64,000 nt of DNA from Kitasatospora sp. NBC_00240. GTDB lineage: Bacteria; Actinomycetota; Actinomycetes; Streptomycetales; Streptomycetaceae. The stretch covers positions 4,216,001 through 4,280,000 of the forward strand of contig NZ_JAPEMU010000001.1 in NCBI RefSeq assembly GCF_026342405.1, in the 5' to 3' direction. The notes under the pieces were generated by a model. It did not search any database. It saw nothing but the letters and a program-made list of their open reading frames with translations, and was not told where the DNA came from. Each line of letters opens with the position of its first letter. Within the stretch, counting starts at the first letter, position 1. This document shows, one piece after another, positions 7,202 through 15,914 of the stretch. Made by a program: the position numbers and the translations under genes.

Positions 7202-7870
7202 TCAGCCGCCGGTCATCCGCTCCAGCAGTCCGGTGCGGGCCGCCACCGCGGCCGCCTCCAGCCTGGTCCGCGCGCCGAGCTTGGTCAGGACGCGCTGCAC
7301 ATGGGTGCGGGCGGTGCTGGCGGCGATCCCCATTCCGGCGGCGATCGCCTGGGTGTCCTCGCCCTCCGCGATCCGTACCAGCACCTGGATCTCACGCCGG
7401 GTCAGCGAGCGCAGCAGCCGCAGGGCCTCGTCGTCCGGATCGGCGGTCGGGCGCAGCAGTTGGTCGAAGGCGCCGCGGAGCAGGTCGGCGGTGACGGCGG
7501 CTTCGCCGCCGCGGACCCGGGCGACGGCTCGTTCGACGACGTCGATGCGTTCGTCGCTGCGGACGTAGCCGGCCGCGCCGGCGGCGAAGGCGGCGGCGAC
7601 GCCGCGTAGTTCGCCGAGGGGGCCGAGGACGATCACGGCGATCTCGGGCCGTTCGCGGCGGATCCGCCGGACGACGTCGAAGGCGCCGGGCTCGCCGGGG
7701 CCGGCGATGCCGAGCAGGCAGACCTCGGGTCGGCGGCCGGCGAGCAGGTCGAAGGCGGCGCCGGCGGGTGAGCCGACGGCGAGCAGGCGGTGTCCGCGGA
7801 GCTGGAGGGCGGTGGCCAGTGCTTCGGCCAGCAGTCGGTGGTCGTCGACCACTACGAGCCGAACACCCAC
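7202..7870 (-). CDS. LuxR/NarL-family response regulator
   Basis: This 222-residue protein has normal family length and two domains. The receiver-like domain starts VGVRLVVVDDHRLLAEAL. The C-terminal HTH is at about 150-210 (LTRREIQVLVRIAEGEDTQAIA; TARTHVQRVLTKLG). The GTG at 7870 follows a strong AAGGAGG site. Where receivers normally carry the phosphoacceptor, the sequence reads EVCLLGIAGPGEPG, so the Asp is missing and the protein is probably an atypical regulator not controlled by phosphorylation. No kinase gene is adjacent. It is transcribed towards galE. Confidence 0.82.
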   Translation of the reverse strand: MGVRLVVVDDHRLLAEALATALQLRGHRLLAVGSPAGAAFDLLAGRRPEVCLLGIAGPGEPGAFDVVRRIRRERPEIAVIVLGPLGELRGVAAAFAAGAAGYVRSDERIDVVERAVARVRGGEAAVTADLLRGAFDQLLRPTADPDDEALRLLRSLTRREIQVLVRIAEGEDTQAIAAGMGIAASTARTHVQRVLTKLGARTRLEAAAVAARTGLLERMTGG

Positions 7871-8047
7871 GGTGCCCTCCTTGTCCCGTCCGGCGGTGCC
7901 CGTCGCGCCCGTTGCCCGGCCGGGCGGGGCCGCTCGGTCGGACGGGCCGCGCATGACGCACCATCAGAGCGCATTCCGTACGCGATCCGCCAGGGTGCAC
8001 CGTGCGGGTGCTTCGTGCGGGTGCTCCACGGTAGCGTCCGGAACGCG

Positions 8048-8082
8048 AAGAAGGACCCTCGCCGTTGGCGAGGGTCCTTCTT
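8048..8082 (-). terminator. Rho-independent terminator after tRNA-Thr
   Basis: GGACCCTCGCC at 8053-8063 and GGCGAGGGTCC at 8067-8077 pair around a 3-nt GTT loop, extended by AAGAA/TTCTT. The hairpin begins only a few bases after the tRNA 3' end. It is near symmetrical and could stop transcription from either side. Confidence 0.8.
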
Positions 8083-8087
8083 TTCCG

Positions 8088-8160
8088 AGCCCCCATGCGG
8101 AATCGAACCGCAGACCTTCTCCTTACCATGGAGACGCTCTACCGACTGAGCTATAGGGGC
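8088..8160 (-). tRNA. tRNA-Thr (anticodon GGT)
   Basis: This is a 73-nt cloverleaf. The acceptor GCCCCTA pairs with TGGGGGC, the D-arm is GCTCAGTCGGTAGAGC, the anticodon stem TCTCC/GGAGA carries the loop ATGGTAA, and the T-arm is GCGGTTCGATTCCGC. The anticodon GGT decodes ACC and ACU threonine. CCA is not encoded. A terminator hairpin follows directly. Confidence 0.96.
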
Positions 8161-8229
8161 GAACCGGTCGAACAAGGAAGACAGTACAGGGTGGTCGGCC
8201 GGAAAGTGAAATCGGTGGCCGTGGCAGGT

Positions 8230-8808
8230 TCAGGCGGTGCGGTGGGGGTGCCGCGCGGGGTCGTCGGCGTCGTCGTGGGCGTCGTCGTGGGAGGTGTCGT
8301 GGGAGGTGTCGAACTCTTCGCAGGCGACGAGCATCGCGGGGGTGTTGAGTTCGGTCCAGCGGCCGAGCGGTGCGACCAGGTCGGCGAGCTCGCGTCCGCG
8401 CGGGAGGAGGCCGTAGACGACGCGGGGCGGGGTCTGCGGGTGGACGGTGCGGCTGATCAGGCCGTGCCGTTCGAGGGTGCGCAGCGATTGGGTGAGCATC
8501 TTGCGGCTGACGCCGCCGACGGCCCGCTGGAGTTCGGAGAAGCGTTGCTCGCCGAGTTTGCCGAGGCTCATCAGGATCAGGAGTGACCATTTGTCGGCGA
8601 GTTCGGCGAACATGCCGCGACTGGGGCAGAAGCGCCCGAAGACGTCGAGTTCCTGCTCCTCGCTCTGGCACTGCTCGTCGTTCTGCCCAACTTGCCCCTT
8701 GCTGTGGGCCTGCCCCTTGCCGTGGGCCGGCAGCGGCGGGTGGGCCGGGGTGGATTCCTGTGTGCGGCCCGGTCGGGCGGGGGTCGGCGTCCGCTCCTGG
8801 ATGGTCAT
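8230..8808 (-). CDS. HxlR-family transcriptional regulator
   Basis: The protein has 192 residues. After about 60 low-complexity residues comes the HxlR winged helix: FCPSRGMFAELADKWSLLILMSLG, in two overlapping parts, then RFSELQRAVGGVSRKMLTQSLRTLERHGLI and a wing around PRVVYGLLPRGREL. The C-terminus has a His/Asp-rich tail (DTSHDTSHDDAHDD), which might bind metal but may be only low complexity. The family usually controls an adjacent oxidoreductase in response to reactive electrophiles or quinones. Here a flavoprotein gene is divergent across a 25-bp inverted repeat. Confidence 0.88.
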   Translation of the reverse strand: MTIQERTPTPARPGRTQESTPAHPPLPAHGKGQAHSKGQVGQNDEQCQSEEQELDVFGRFCPSRGMFAELADKWSLLILMSLGKLGEQRFSELQRAVGGVSRKMLTQSLRTLERHGLISRTVHPQTPPRVVYGLLPRGRELADLVAPLGRWTELNTPAMLVACEEFDTSHDTSHDDAHDDADDPARHPHRTA

Positions 8809-8850
8809 GGGACCAGGGTAGCCCGCCGGTCTCCGATCCAGCCTTGGTAA

Positions 8851-8875
8851 CCAATAGAGACCTGGTCTATATTGG
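8851..8875. promoter_or_regulatory. HxlR operator overlapping the flavoprotein promoter
   Basis: CCAATAGAGACC at 8851-8862 and GGTCTATATTGG at 8864-8875 are 12-bp inverted arms with one mismatch around a single base. The right arm holds a TATATT -10-like box at 8868-8873 pointing at the flavoprotein gene. A dimeric repressor bound here would block it. The HxlR gene is transcribed away from the same site. Confidence 0.75.
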
Positions 8876-8945
8876 AGACCGCCGAGCGGGGTGACCCCGC
8901 CGGTCCCCGTACTGCCTCCCCCTCCGACCCAGGAGTCGCTTCGCC

Positions 8946-9557
8946 ATGACCACCACCAGCCCCGCCGCCGTCCGGCCGACCGTCGCCATCGCCTTCCACT
9001 CCGGATACGGCCACACCGCCGTCCTGGCCGAGGCCGTCGCCCGGGGCGCCGGCGCCGCGGGCGCCACGGTCGTGACCGTCGCCGTGGACACCATCACCGA
9101 CGAGCAGTGGGCTCAGCTGGACGACGCCGACGCGATCGTCTTCGGCTCGCCGACCTACATGGGCACGGCCTCCGGCGCCTTCCACGTGTTCGGCGAGGCC
9201 AGCAGCAAGCGCTGGTTCGCGAGCGCGTGGAACGACAAGGTGGCGGCCGGCTTCACCAACTCGGCGTCCAAGAGCGGCGACAAGGCCGGCACGCTGGGCT
9301 TCCTGCAGACGCTGGCCGCCCAGCACGGCATGCACTGGGTCAACCTCGGTCTGAAGCCGGGCTGGAACGCGTCCACCGCGAGCGAGTTCGACCTCAACCG
9401 GCTGGGCTTCTCCAACGGCGCGGCCGCGTCCACGCCGTCGGACGGCGGGCCGGAGGCGGTGCACAAGGCCGACATCGCGACCGCCGAGCACCTGGGCGAG
9501 CGGGTCGCGCGGCACACCGCCGTCGTGCTGGCCGGACGGGCCGCCCTCGCGGCCTGA
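8946..9557 (+). CDS. WrbA/flavodoxin-like FMN-dependent NAD(P)H:quinone oxidoreductase
   Basis: This 203-residue flavodoxin-fold protein has the FMN phosphate loop HSGYGHTAVLAEAV (about residues 19-32), then GSPTYMGTASGAFHVFGEAS (about 78-97) and AGFTNSASKSGDK, matching WrbA-type reductases. Such enzymes reduce quinones by two electrons and guard against oxidative and electrophile stress. An AGGAG site lies 10 nt before the ATG. The gene is divergent from an HxlR-family regulator across an inverted repeat and is probably repressed by it until a quinone-like inducer appears. The physiological substrate is not known. Confidence 0.87.
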   Translation: MTTTSPAAVRPTVAIAFHSGYGHTAVLAEAVARGAGAAGATVVTVAVDTITDEQWAQLDDADAIVFGSPTYMGTASGAFHVFGEASSKRWFASAWNDKVAAGFTNSASKSGDKAGTLGFLQTLAAQHGMHWVNLGLKPGWNASTASEFDLNRLGFSNGAAASTPSDGGPEAVHKADIATAEHLGERVARHTAVVLAGRAALAA

Positions 9558-9915
9558 GGTGCCCCCGGGCACGGCCCGGGTGCCTGGGCGGCCGCCGGCC
9601 GGTCCGGTCGGTCGGTCGGTCCGGTCGGTCCGGTCGGTCGCCGCGACTGCTTCTCGCCGCCGGGCCCGTACGAGGTACGGGCCCGGCGGCTCGGTGCGTC
9701 CCGCCCGGCCGCGGCGGCGCGTTGCGCAGATCGTCCGGGCGCGGATCGTCCGGGGGCGCAGATCGTCCGGGCGCGGTACGTCCGGGAGCCCGGTGGGCCG
9801 GGGAGCGCGGTGGGCCGGGGAGCCCGGTGGGCCGGGGAGCACCGGTACCGCTCGGCGCGCGGTCCGGCTTGAGGTCCGGCCCGAGGTCCGGCCCGAGGTC
9901 CGGCCCGATGCCCGG
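9558..9915. other. Low-complexity GC-rich spacer with tandem repeats
   Basis: This 358-bp gap separates two convergent genes. It contains runs of GGTCGGTC/CCGGTCGGT around 9600-9640 and a terminator at 9656-9690. Repeats containing ATCGTCCGGG lie around 9727-9775, three copies of a unit near GGTGGGCCGGGGAGC at about 9788-9840, and three copies of GAGGTCCGGCCC at about 9871-9908. No gene is visible. Confidence 0.6.
9656..9690. terminator. Strong bidirectional hairpin after the flavoprotein gene
   Basis: GCCGCCGGGCCCGTAC at 9656-9671 pairs perfectly with GTACGGGCCCGGCGGC at 9675-9690 around a GAG loop. The 16-bp stem lies about 100 nt beyond the flavoprotein stop and faces the convergent ATPase gene. 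It lacks a T tract, as is usual in this type of genome. Confidence 0.7.
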
Positions 9916-11781
9916 TCAGGCCCCGGGGGCCGTCACGCGGAGCGCGGCGAGGCCGAACGGGTCGGCCAGCAGCAGGATCCCGTCCGGGGTGATGTCCGCG
10001 GCCACCAGCGAACCCGGCGGCAGGGCCAGGGAGGTCACCGGCTCCTGCGCCGAACCGCCCCAGACCCGGACCTGGTCGGCGCCCGAGCTGAGTGCGAAGC
10101 GGGCCGCCGCACGCTGCTCCTCCCCCGGCCGGGCCAGTCGCTCGGCCTGCGGGAGCGGCGTACCGGTGGCCGCGTCGAAGCCCACCAGGGTGCTGCCCTC
10201 CGCCGTCGGCAGGGCCGCCACCACCGCGGGCGCGCCGTCCGGGCCGTACGCGGCCGTCACCGCCGTGATCTCGGGCAGCGGCTGCCACCAGAGCGTGCGC
10301 CACGGCAGGCCGGGGCCGAGGTCCAGGCCCGGCAGGCCGTCCTGGTGGCAGGCGTAGTCGAGCAGGCCCGCCCGCTGGGCCGGGTGGAGTTCGGCTCGGG
10401 TGAACTGCGGGGCCAGCCGCAGCCAGGTCCGCGCCACCGGCGGCAGCTCCGCGCCGGTACGGGCGAGGTGCTCCACGGCGGCGCGCAGCAGCACCTGCGG
10501 GGTGTGCACCAGGAATCCCGGGTCGGCGAGCAGTTCGGGCAGCCGGCCCGCCTCCAGGGCGTGTGCGGTCAGCTGCTCGCGGACGTAGGGGGCGACGCCC
10601 GCCCAGCGCTGCGGGCCGCCGGCGGGAACGTCCTCGAGCAGGACCCCGGTGATCCGCCGATGGGCCTCCAGCGCGGCGGTGCCGAGGCGCTCGCGCAGTT
10701 CGGCGCCGACGGCGGGGTGCACCAGCCGGACGGCGGGCTGCCCGTCGTCCGGCTCCGTCCGGCCGGGCTGGCCCGGCTCGACGAGTTCGAAGAACGGCGC
10801 CAGCAGGGTCTGCCCCTCCAGCAGGGTGCGGGAGAGGTCGCGGCCGGCCACGGCGGAGGCGAGCCGCGCCCACAGCGGCAACGGCAGCACGGCCCCGTCC
10901 CGGGCCAGCGCGAGCGGTGTCAGCAGCCGCCGGAGCGTCAGCTCGTGGGTGCCGCAGCGCTCGGCGTGCAGGTCCAGCGCCTCGCCGACGCTCCGGGGCA
11001 GCTTCGGCGGACCGCCCCCGGGGGTGACCCGCATTGACGAGGCCGCCAACCGGACCACCAGGGCGTTGCCGGCCGTCCCGGCGAGGCCGGCGGCGAGCCG
11101 CTCGACCTCCCGCGCGGACGGCGCGAACGGGAGCCCGCCGCCGAGCGTGTGGGCCGCCTGCAGGGCCAGCCCGGGCGCGTCGGCCCAGGGCGCCTCGTCC
11201 AGGTCGATCACCCGCACCTGGTCCGGGGGCAGCTGGTCGGCGAGCCAGTACGCCTGTGCGCGGGGCAGGTCGGCGAGCAGCCGGACGCCCGGGGACTGCG
11301 CCAGCGGGCTGAGCACCGCGCGGGTCGCCCGGACGGCCTCGTCGCGCACCCGCAGCACACCGACCCGGTCCACGTCCGGCACCACGATGGTCACCGGGTT
11401 GCCCTCGTCGAGTGCGGCGAGCTGCTCGTAGACCTCCGCGGTGAGCCGGGCCCCGGGCGCCAGCACGTCCGCGAGACGCAGCAGCAGCTGGTCCGGGGTG
11501 AGGCCGGCGGCGCCGAACACCAGCGGGCCGGGCCCGGTCGCCGACGGCACGGTGGCCGGGTCGAGGACGGTGAGGTCGATCCGGCGGCGGAAGACCGGGT
11601 CGCAGAGCATCAGGAACCCGCCGACCAGCCGCGACCGGCCACTGCCCGGATCCCCGGTCAGCAGGAGCACCTTGGGCTCCCCCGGGCCGGCCGCATGCCA
11701 GGCGGCCAGTGCGCGAAGGGCCTCCGCCCGGCCGCCGAGGTGCGGGTGCGGCTGGTGGCGGGGGGTGGTCGGGCCGGTCAT
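9916..11781 (-). CDS. Large P-loop ATPase-like protein at the T7SS-like cluster
   Basis: This is a 621-residue protein. A Walker A motif lies early, VLLLTGDPGSGRSR at about 39-52, with VTIVVPDVDRVGV as a possible Walker B. A long helical region follows, and the C-terminal part reads like beta-propeller blades (ITAVTAAYGPDGAPAVVAALPTAEGSTLVGFDAATGTPL; DITPDGILLLADPFGLAAL, each in pieces). This resembles STAND-type signalling ATPases with a WD-like tail. I chose the ATG at 11781 because a GGGAG site precedes it; the frame is open further upstream but in low-complexity sequence. It is the last gene of a same-strand set with a mycosin and two WXG-like proteins. Its function is not known. Confidence 0.6.
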   Translation of the reverse strand: MTGPTTPRHQPHPHLGGRAEALRALAAWHAAGPGEPKVLLLTGDPGSGRSRLVGGFLMLCDPVFRRRIDLTVLDPATVPSATGPGPLVFGAAGLTPDQLLLRLADVLAPGARLTAEVYEQLAALDEGNPVTIVVPDVDRVGVLRVRDEAVRATRAVLSPLAQSPGVRLLADLPRAQAYWLADQLPPDQVRVIDLDEAPWADAPGLALQAAHTLGGGLPFAPSAREVERLAAGLAGTAGNALVVRLAASSMRVTPGGGPPKLPRSVGEALDLHAERCGTHELTLRRLLTPLALARDGAVLPLPLWARLASAVAGRDLSRTLLEGQTLLAPFFELVEPGQPGRTEPDDGQPAVRLVHPAVGAELRERLGTAALEAHRRITGVLLEDVPAGGPQRWAGVAPYVREQLTAHALEAGRLPELLADPGFLVHTPQVLLRAAVEHLARTGAELPPVARTWLRLAPQFTRAELHPAQRAGLLDYACHQDGLPGLDLGPGLPWRTLWWQPLPEITAVTAAYGPDGAPAVVAALPTAEGSTLVGFDAATGTPLPQAERLARPGEEQRAAARFALSSGADQVRVWGGSAQEPVTSLALPPGSLVAADITPDGILLLADPFGLAALRVTAPGA

Positions 11782-12058
11782 GCGGGCTTCTCCCTCGTCG
11801 CGATGGGGGCCATCGCGGCGTCGGACCGGGCGCGCCCGGGCCATGCGCTGCCGGCCTTCCCGTGGACCCCCGTGGCCAGGCCCCCGTGGCGCCCGGCCCG
11901 CCCCACGGAACCGGACCGGCCCTGGACGCACCTGACGGACCGTGACCTGATCTGTCCGCCGACCAGCGTAGTGGCAGCCGGCCGCCCCGACGGACAGCGG
12001 GGCCGGGGGCGGTCGCGCCCGCACCGCTGCGGGGCCGCGGGGCGGGGAGGCGGGACGG

Positions 12059-12481
12059 CTACCAGTCGCGCCAGGCGTCCGTGATCTCGTGCCGCCCCAG
12101 GCCCTGGCGGGCCGCCAGAGCCCCGACCTCCACGCCGGCCGCGATCAGCACCTCGTCGATGTACGCGCAGAGCCGCTCCCGCTCGTCGGTCTCGTACGCG
12201 GCACCGTCGTGCTCCTCGTTGACGGCGTTGAGCGCCAGCACCACCCGCTCGACAGCGCCGAGGACCCGCGCGTCGGCCGGAGCCGCGCCCCAGGCCGCCG
12301 CCTCCTCCTCGAACGCCGCCAGCACGACGTCGGTGGCCGCCAGCATCGTGTCGGGAAACAGCTCCGCCAGGTACGCCTCCGTCGGGTCGAGCGTGCCGGC
12401 GGCCAGCTCGGCGGCCTCCTCCGCCCGGTGCCGGCGCCAGTGCGCGGTCGGGCGGGCGGGCCGTGCTCGGGTGTCGTCCAT
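12059..12481 (-). CDS. Small acidic hypothetical protein in the T7SS-like cluster
   Basis: This 140-residue protein is predicted soluble and mostly helical, rich in Ala and Glu, with no signal peptide or membrane segment. Recognisable stretches include LFPDTMLAATDVVLAAFEEEAAAW and ERLCAYIDEVLIAAGVEVG, in pieces. I do not recognise the family. It lies 99 nt downstream of the mycosin gene and upstream of the large ATPase on the same strand. By position it could be a chaperone or immunity-like partner of the secreted proteins, but nothing in the sequence shows that. Confidence 0.6.
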   Translation of the reverse strand: MDDTRARPARPTAHWRRHRAEEAAELAAGTLDPTEAYLAELFPDTMLAATDVVLAAFEEEAAAWGAAPADARVLGAVERVVLALNAVNEEHDGAAYETDERERLCAYIDEVLIAAGVEVGALAARQGLGRHEITDAWRDW

Positions 12482-12580
12482 TCCCCGGAGGCTAACGGCG
12501 AGGACCGACAGCGCGGGCTCGCGCTGCCGGTCCTGGTGGTCCTGGTGGTCCCGTGTCCGGTACCCGGGCGTTACCGGGCG

Positions 12581-14092
12581 TTACCGGGCGTACGGGTTGT
12601 TCGCCGGCGGATCGGCCGGCGGCCCGTACTGCGGCGGGGGCGGGGGCGGGGTCCCGTACTGCGGCGGCCCGGCCGGCGGGCTGTACTGCGGCGGCGCGGC
12701 CTGGCCGTACGGGGCCGTGGGAGCGCCACCCGGGGCGCCCGGGCCGCCCTGCGGCGGAAGCTGGCCACCGTACGGGGCACCGGCGGGCGTGGGCTGCGGG
12801 GCGGCAGCGGATCCGGCACGGCGGCGGCGCATCAGCAGCACCACCACAACGGCGATCACCGCCAGAGCTGCCGCCGAACCGCCGATGACCAGCGGCAGGT
12901 TGCCGGAGTCGCTCTCGGCGGCCTGGCCGGTGACGGGGAGGTCGACCGGCTCGCTGCCCTCGCCGGGGGTGCCCGATGCGGACGGTGCGGGCGTCGCCTG
13001 TCCCGTCGCGGGCGCGGTGGCCGACGGGGCCGGGGTGGCCTCGCCCTCCATCTGGCCGATCAGCGGACTCACATTGGCCGGACCCGGGTCGCCCGGGGTA
13101 CTGAGCGCGATCCGGGGCCGGACGGTGCCGTAGCCGATCAGGTCGGTACGGGCCGAGCCGTCCTGCGGCTTGCCCGCGGTGTTGATCAGGACGCGCAGGA
13201 TCTGGTTCGGACTCCAGTCCGGGTGGACCGACCAGAGCAGCGCGGCGGAGGCGGAGACGATGGCGGTGGCGTCGGACGTGCCGTGGGACTTGCAGTAGCC
13301 CGAGGGGCCGGTACAGGGTCGGTAGATGTCCTTACCCGGCGCAGCGAGATCGATCTGGCTGCCACGCTCGGACTCGTCGGTCACCACGCCGTTGCGGTCG
13401 GTCGCGGCTGCGGCGACGATCGTGGGCAGTGCCGCCGGATACATCACGGGGTTTCCGTCCTGGGCACTGTTCCCAGCACCGGCGATGACCATGGATCCCT
13501 TGGAACTCGCGTGGGCCACGGCTGCCTTGAGGCCGGAGATGTCCGCTTCGGAGAACCCGGACGCCGCGCCGGCCTGAGAGATGTTGATGACCTTGGCATC
13601 TTGGTCCGCCGCGTAGACGATGGCCTGGTCGATCTCCTTGAGAAACTCCGTATTGGTGACAGTTGCCCCCGAGTTTCCACTGTTCTTGATCTTCAAGGGA
13701 AGGATCTTGACACCCGGAGCCAGTCCGAAGGCACCCTTCCCACCCAGGCCCTTGCCGGTTCCGGCGATGATTCCGGCGATGCCGGTTCCGTGGCCTTCCT
13801 TGTCGTCACCAACCCCACCCGGAAGGCCGCTGAAGTCCTTGCCCGGCAGGAACTGCCCCACCAGGTCCGGGTGGTCCAGCTTGAACCCGCTGTCGATCAC
13901 CGCGACGGTGACGCCCGCGCCCTTGGTGGTCTGCCACATCTCAGGGGCCTTCATGGCGTCCAGGTGCCACTGCTGGTCCCGGATCGAGTCGACCGCGGCG
14001 GCCGGGGTGGCCACCAGGCCCACCACCGCACCCGCAGCCAGCAAGGCCGCGGCGAGCCGCCGCCCCCGCGTTCCCGCGTCCGTCCGCCGCAT
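12581..14092 (-). CDS. mycP: Mycosin (type VII secretion-associated subtilisin-like protease)
   Basis: This 503-residue protein has an N-terminal signal peptide ending near TPAAAVD (about residue 33), followed by a subtilase domain. The triad is Asp in VAVIDSGFKLDHPD (about 68), His in EGHGTGIAGIIAG (about 102) and Ser in SHGTSDATAIVSASA (about 275). The oxyanion Asn is in AGAGNSAQ. A Pro/Ala/Ser linker precedes a single membrane segment (about 415-437), an Arg-rich stop, and a Pro/Gly/Tyr-rich cytoplasmic tail. Mycosins are membrane-anchored proteases tied to ESX/type VII secretion. It follows two WXG-like genes on the same strand, but no EccB/C/D/E machinery gene is in the window. The start is the ATG at 14092 after GGGAG. 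Confidence 0.88.
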   Translation of the reverse strand: MRRTDAGTRGRRLAAALLAAGAVVGLVATPAAAVDSIRDQQWHLDAMKAPEMWQTTKGAGVTVAVIDSGFKLDHPDLVGQFLPGKDFSGLPGGVGDDKEGHGTGIAGIIAGTGKGLGGKGAFGLAPGVKILPLKIKNSGNSGATVTNTEFLKEIDQAIVYAADQDAKVINISQAGAASGFSEADISGLKAAVAHASSKGSMVIAGAGNSAQDGNPVMYPAALPTIVAAAATDRNGVVTDESERGSQIDLAAPGKDIYRPCTGPSGYCKSHGTSDATAIVSASAALLWSVHPDWSPNQILRVLINTAGKPQDGSARTDLIGYGTVRPRIALSTPGDPGPANVSPLIGQMEGEATPAPSATAPATGQATPAPSASGTPGEGSEPVDLPVTGQAAESDSGNLPLVIGGSAAALAVIAVVVVLLMRRRRAGSAAAPQPTPAGAPYGGQLPPQGGPGAPGGAPTAPYGQAAPPQYSPPAGPPQYGTPPPPPPQYGPPADPPANNPYAR

Positions 14093-14197
14093 CACATCTC
14101 CCTCGTCGATCTCCCCGTGGTCCCGGGGCCGGTGGGCCCCGGGACGGATCTGCCCGGCCACGGGGTCGATTCCCGTGGCCGGGCAGGTGGTCCGGCC

Positions 14198-15880
14198 TTA
14201 CTCAATCACGCCGGGATTGCTCTGCGGGGTTCCGTTGGTCCAGGTCTCTTCGTCCTCGTGCAGGTAGTCGGCACGATTGCGGCGCTCGCGCTCGCTGCGA
14301 CCGGCGCCGCCCTGGCCGCCCATCATCCCGCCCTGCCCGCCACGGGCACCCGAGGCACCCCCGGCCGCGCCACCGGCGCCGCCCGCGGCACCCGCGCGGT
14401 TGCGCAGGCCGCTGCCGCCCGGGGTGAACTCCCCACCGGCACCGGGGCCCTTGCGGCCGCCGACCGTTCCGCCGGCCGTCGAGGTCAGGCCACGGCCACG
14501 GCCGCCGGCGGAACCGCCGCCGGCGCCGCCCATGCCGCCACCCATACCGCCGCCCATACCGCCAGGGGTCCCGGCGCGTCCGGCCTGCGCCTCCTTGGCA
14601 CCGAAGACGTTGCCACCGGTCGTACCGGCGCCGCCCGTGCCACTACGGCCACCGGTACCGCCCGCGCCGCCGGCGCCGACCGTTCCGGATCCGCCGCGGC
14701 CGGGGATGCTGCCCGCGCCGCCGATCTTGCCGCCGCCACCGCCACCGCCGGCACCTCCCTTGCCCGGGATGAAGCCGCCGCCGCCACCGCCGGGGATACC
14801 GCCGGGAACCCAGCCGGCGCCGCCGCCGGGGATGGTGCCGGTGCCGCCACCGGGGATCGTCCCGCCGCCACCGCCGGGCAGCGGCGTCACGGGGATCGTC
14901 CCCCCGGGCTGGCCGGTCCTGGGCGGTCCGGGGATGCTGTTGAGGTCGGTGCCGGGGTCGTTTGTCCAGGGGAGCGTCCCGGGCGGGCGATCCCCTGGCA
15001 GCGGCACCGGAACGGGGGTGGGGTCGATGTGTCCGGGGGGTGTGGGACGCGGCGGGGTACCAGGAACCCAGCCACCACCGCCACCGCCCCCACCGCCCCC
15101 ACCGCCGCCGCCGCCGCCGGGGATGCTGCCGCCCCCACCGCCACCGCTGCCGGAGCCCCTGCCGCCACCACCGCCCGAGCCGGTGCCAGTCCCGGAACCT
15201 CCGCCACTGGGGTCGACCGGAACATTCTCACCGCCGTCAACGCTGCCCGGCGGCGGCTTCGGGGTCTCCGGCATCGACAGCGCGTTCAGCTGCGAAGCCG
15301 CCATCTGGTACGTCTGCGCCAGCTTCTCCATCTCGTGGATGGCTTCCTGGTGCGCCGCGACGACCCGCTTCTGGGCGGCCTGCGCCTCCGCGTCGGTGAC
15401 CCAGTCGGAGTCGACCATGTTGGCGGCCTTGTCCGCCGCGGTCGCGCCGAACAGGCTGCCGACGGGGCCGAAGAGGCCGCCGGCGGCCGCGCCGGCGCCC
15501 TTGACCAGGCCGGTCGGCTGGTCCTTGTGCTTGCTGACCGCCGCCATGTCCGCCTTGGGCACCTCGGGGATGCCGTGCTTGGCGCTGGCGAGCGCCTGGC
15601 CGACCTGCTCGACGACCTGGCCGGTGACGCGCGAGGCCTCGCTGATCTCGCCCGCGGTCCGGTGGACCTTGGTGGCGAACTGCTTGAAGGCGTCCGCCGC
15701 CGCACCCTCCCAGTCCAGCTGGCCGAGGTGGGCCGCGAGCACCTTGCTGATCTCCTCCAGGGCCTTCGCCGCGCTGGAGATCTGGTTGCCGCGCTCGGAG
15801 ACCTTCGCCGGGTCCGAGTTGGCGATCATGGCCTTGAGCTTGGCGTGATCGATGCTCTCGAAGTTGGTACCGCCTGCCAT
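14198..15880 (-). CDS. WXG-domain protein with very long Gly/Pro-rich C-terminal tail
   Basis: The protein has 560 residues. The first 110 or so form a WXG100-like helical hairpin with the turn LDWEGAAADAFKQF (W-x-G at about residue 57), preceded by SAAKALEEISKVLAAHLG and followed by KVHRTAGEISEASRVTGQVVEQVGQ. A Gly/Ala segment at about 128-145 and a further helical part reach about 210. The remainder to residue 540 is extremely Gly/Pro-rich, before an acidic end (YLHEDEETW). The architecture suggests a type VII secretion substrate of PPE-like size. The mycosin gene is downstream and a second WXG-like gene lies 34 nt upstream. The Gly-rich tail may be structural or wall-associated; its role is inferred. 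Confidence 0.72.
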   Translation of the reverse strand: MAGGTNFESIDHAKLKAMIANSDPAKVSERGNQISSAAKALEEISKVLAAHLGQLDWEGAAADAFKQFATKVHRTAGEISEASRVTGQVVEQVGQALASAKHGIPEVPKADMAAVSKHKDQPTGLVKGAGAAAGGLFGPVGSLFGATAADKAANMVDSDWVTDAEAQAAQKRVVAAHQEAIHEMEKLAQTYQMAASQLNALSMPETPKPPPGSVDGGENVPVDPSGGGSGTGTGSGGGGGRGSGSGGGGGGSIPGGGGGGGGGGGGGGGGWVPGTPPRPTPPGHIDPTPVPVPLPGDRPPGTLPWTNDPGTDLNSIPGPPRTGQPGGTIPVTPLPGGGGGTIPGGGTGTIPGGGAGWVPGGIPGGGGGGFIPGKGGAGGGGGGGKIGGAGSIPGRGGSGTVGAGGAGGTGGRSGTGGAGTTGGNVFGAKEAQAGRAGTPGGMGGGMGGGMGGAGGGSAGGRGRGLTSTAGGTVGGRKGPGAGGEFTPGGSGLRNRAGAAGGAGGAAGGASGARGGQGGMMGGQGGAGRSERERRNRADYLHEDEETWTNGTPQSNPGVIE

Positions 15881-15914
15881 CACTTGCTCCCCGTGTCAGT
15901 GAACCGCCCGGCCA

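Noticed and set aside
9600..9645. Possible CRISPR or direct-repeat array (GGTCGGTC runs)
   Set aside because: The units are 4-10 bp, contiguous and without spacers, so this is simple-sequence DNA.
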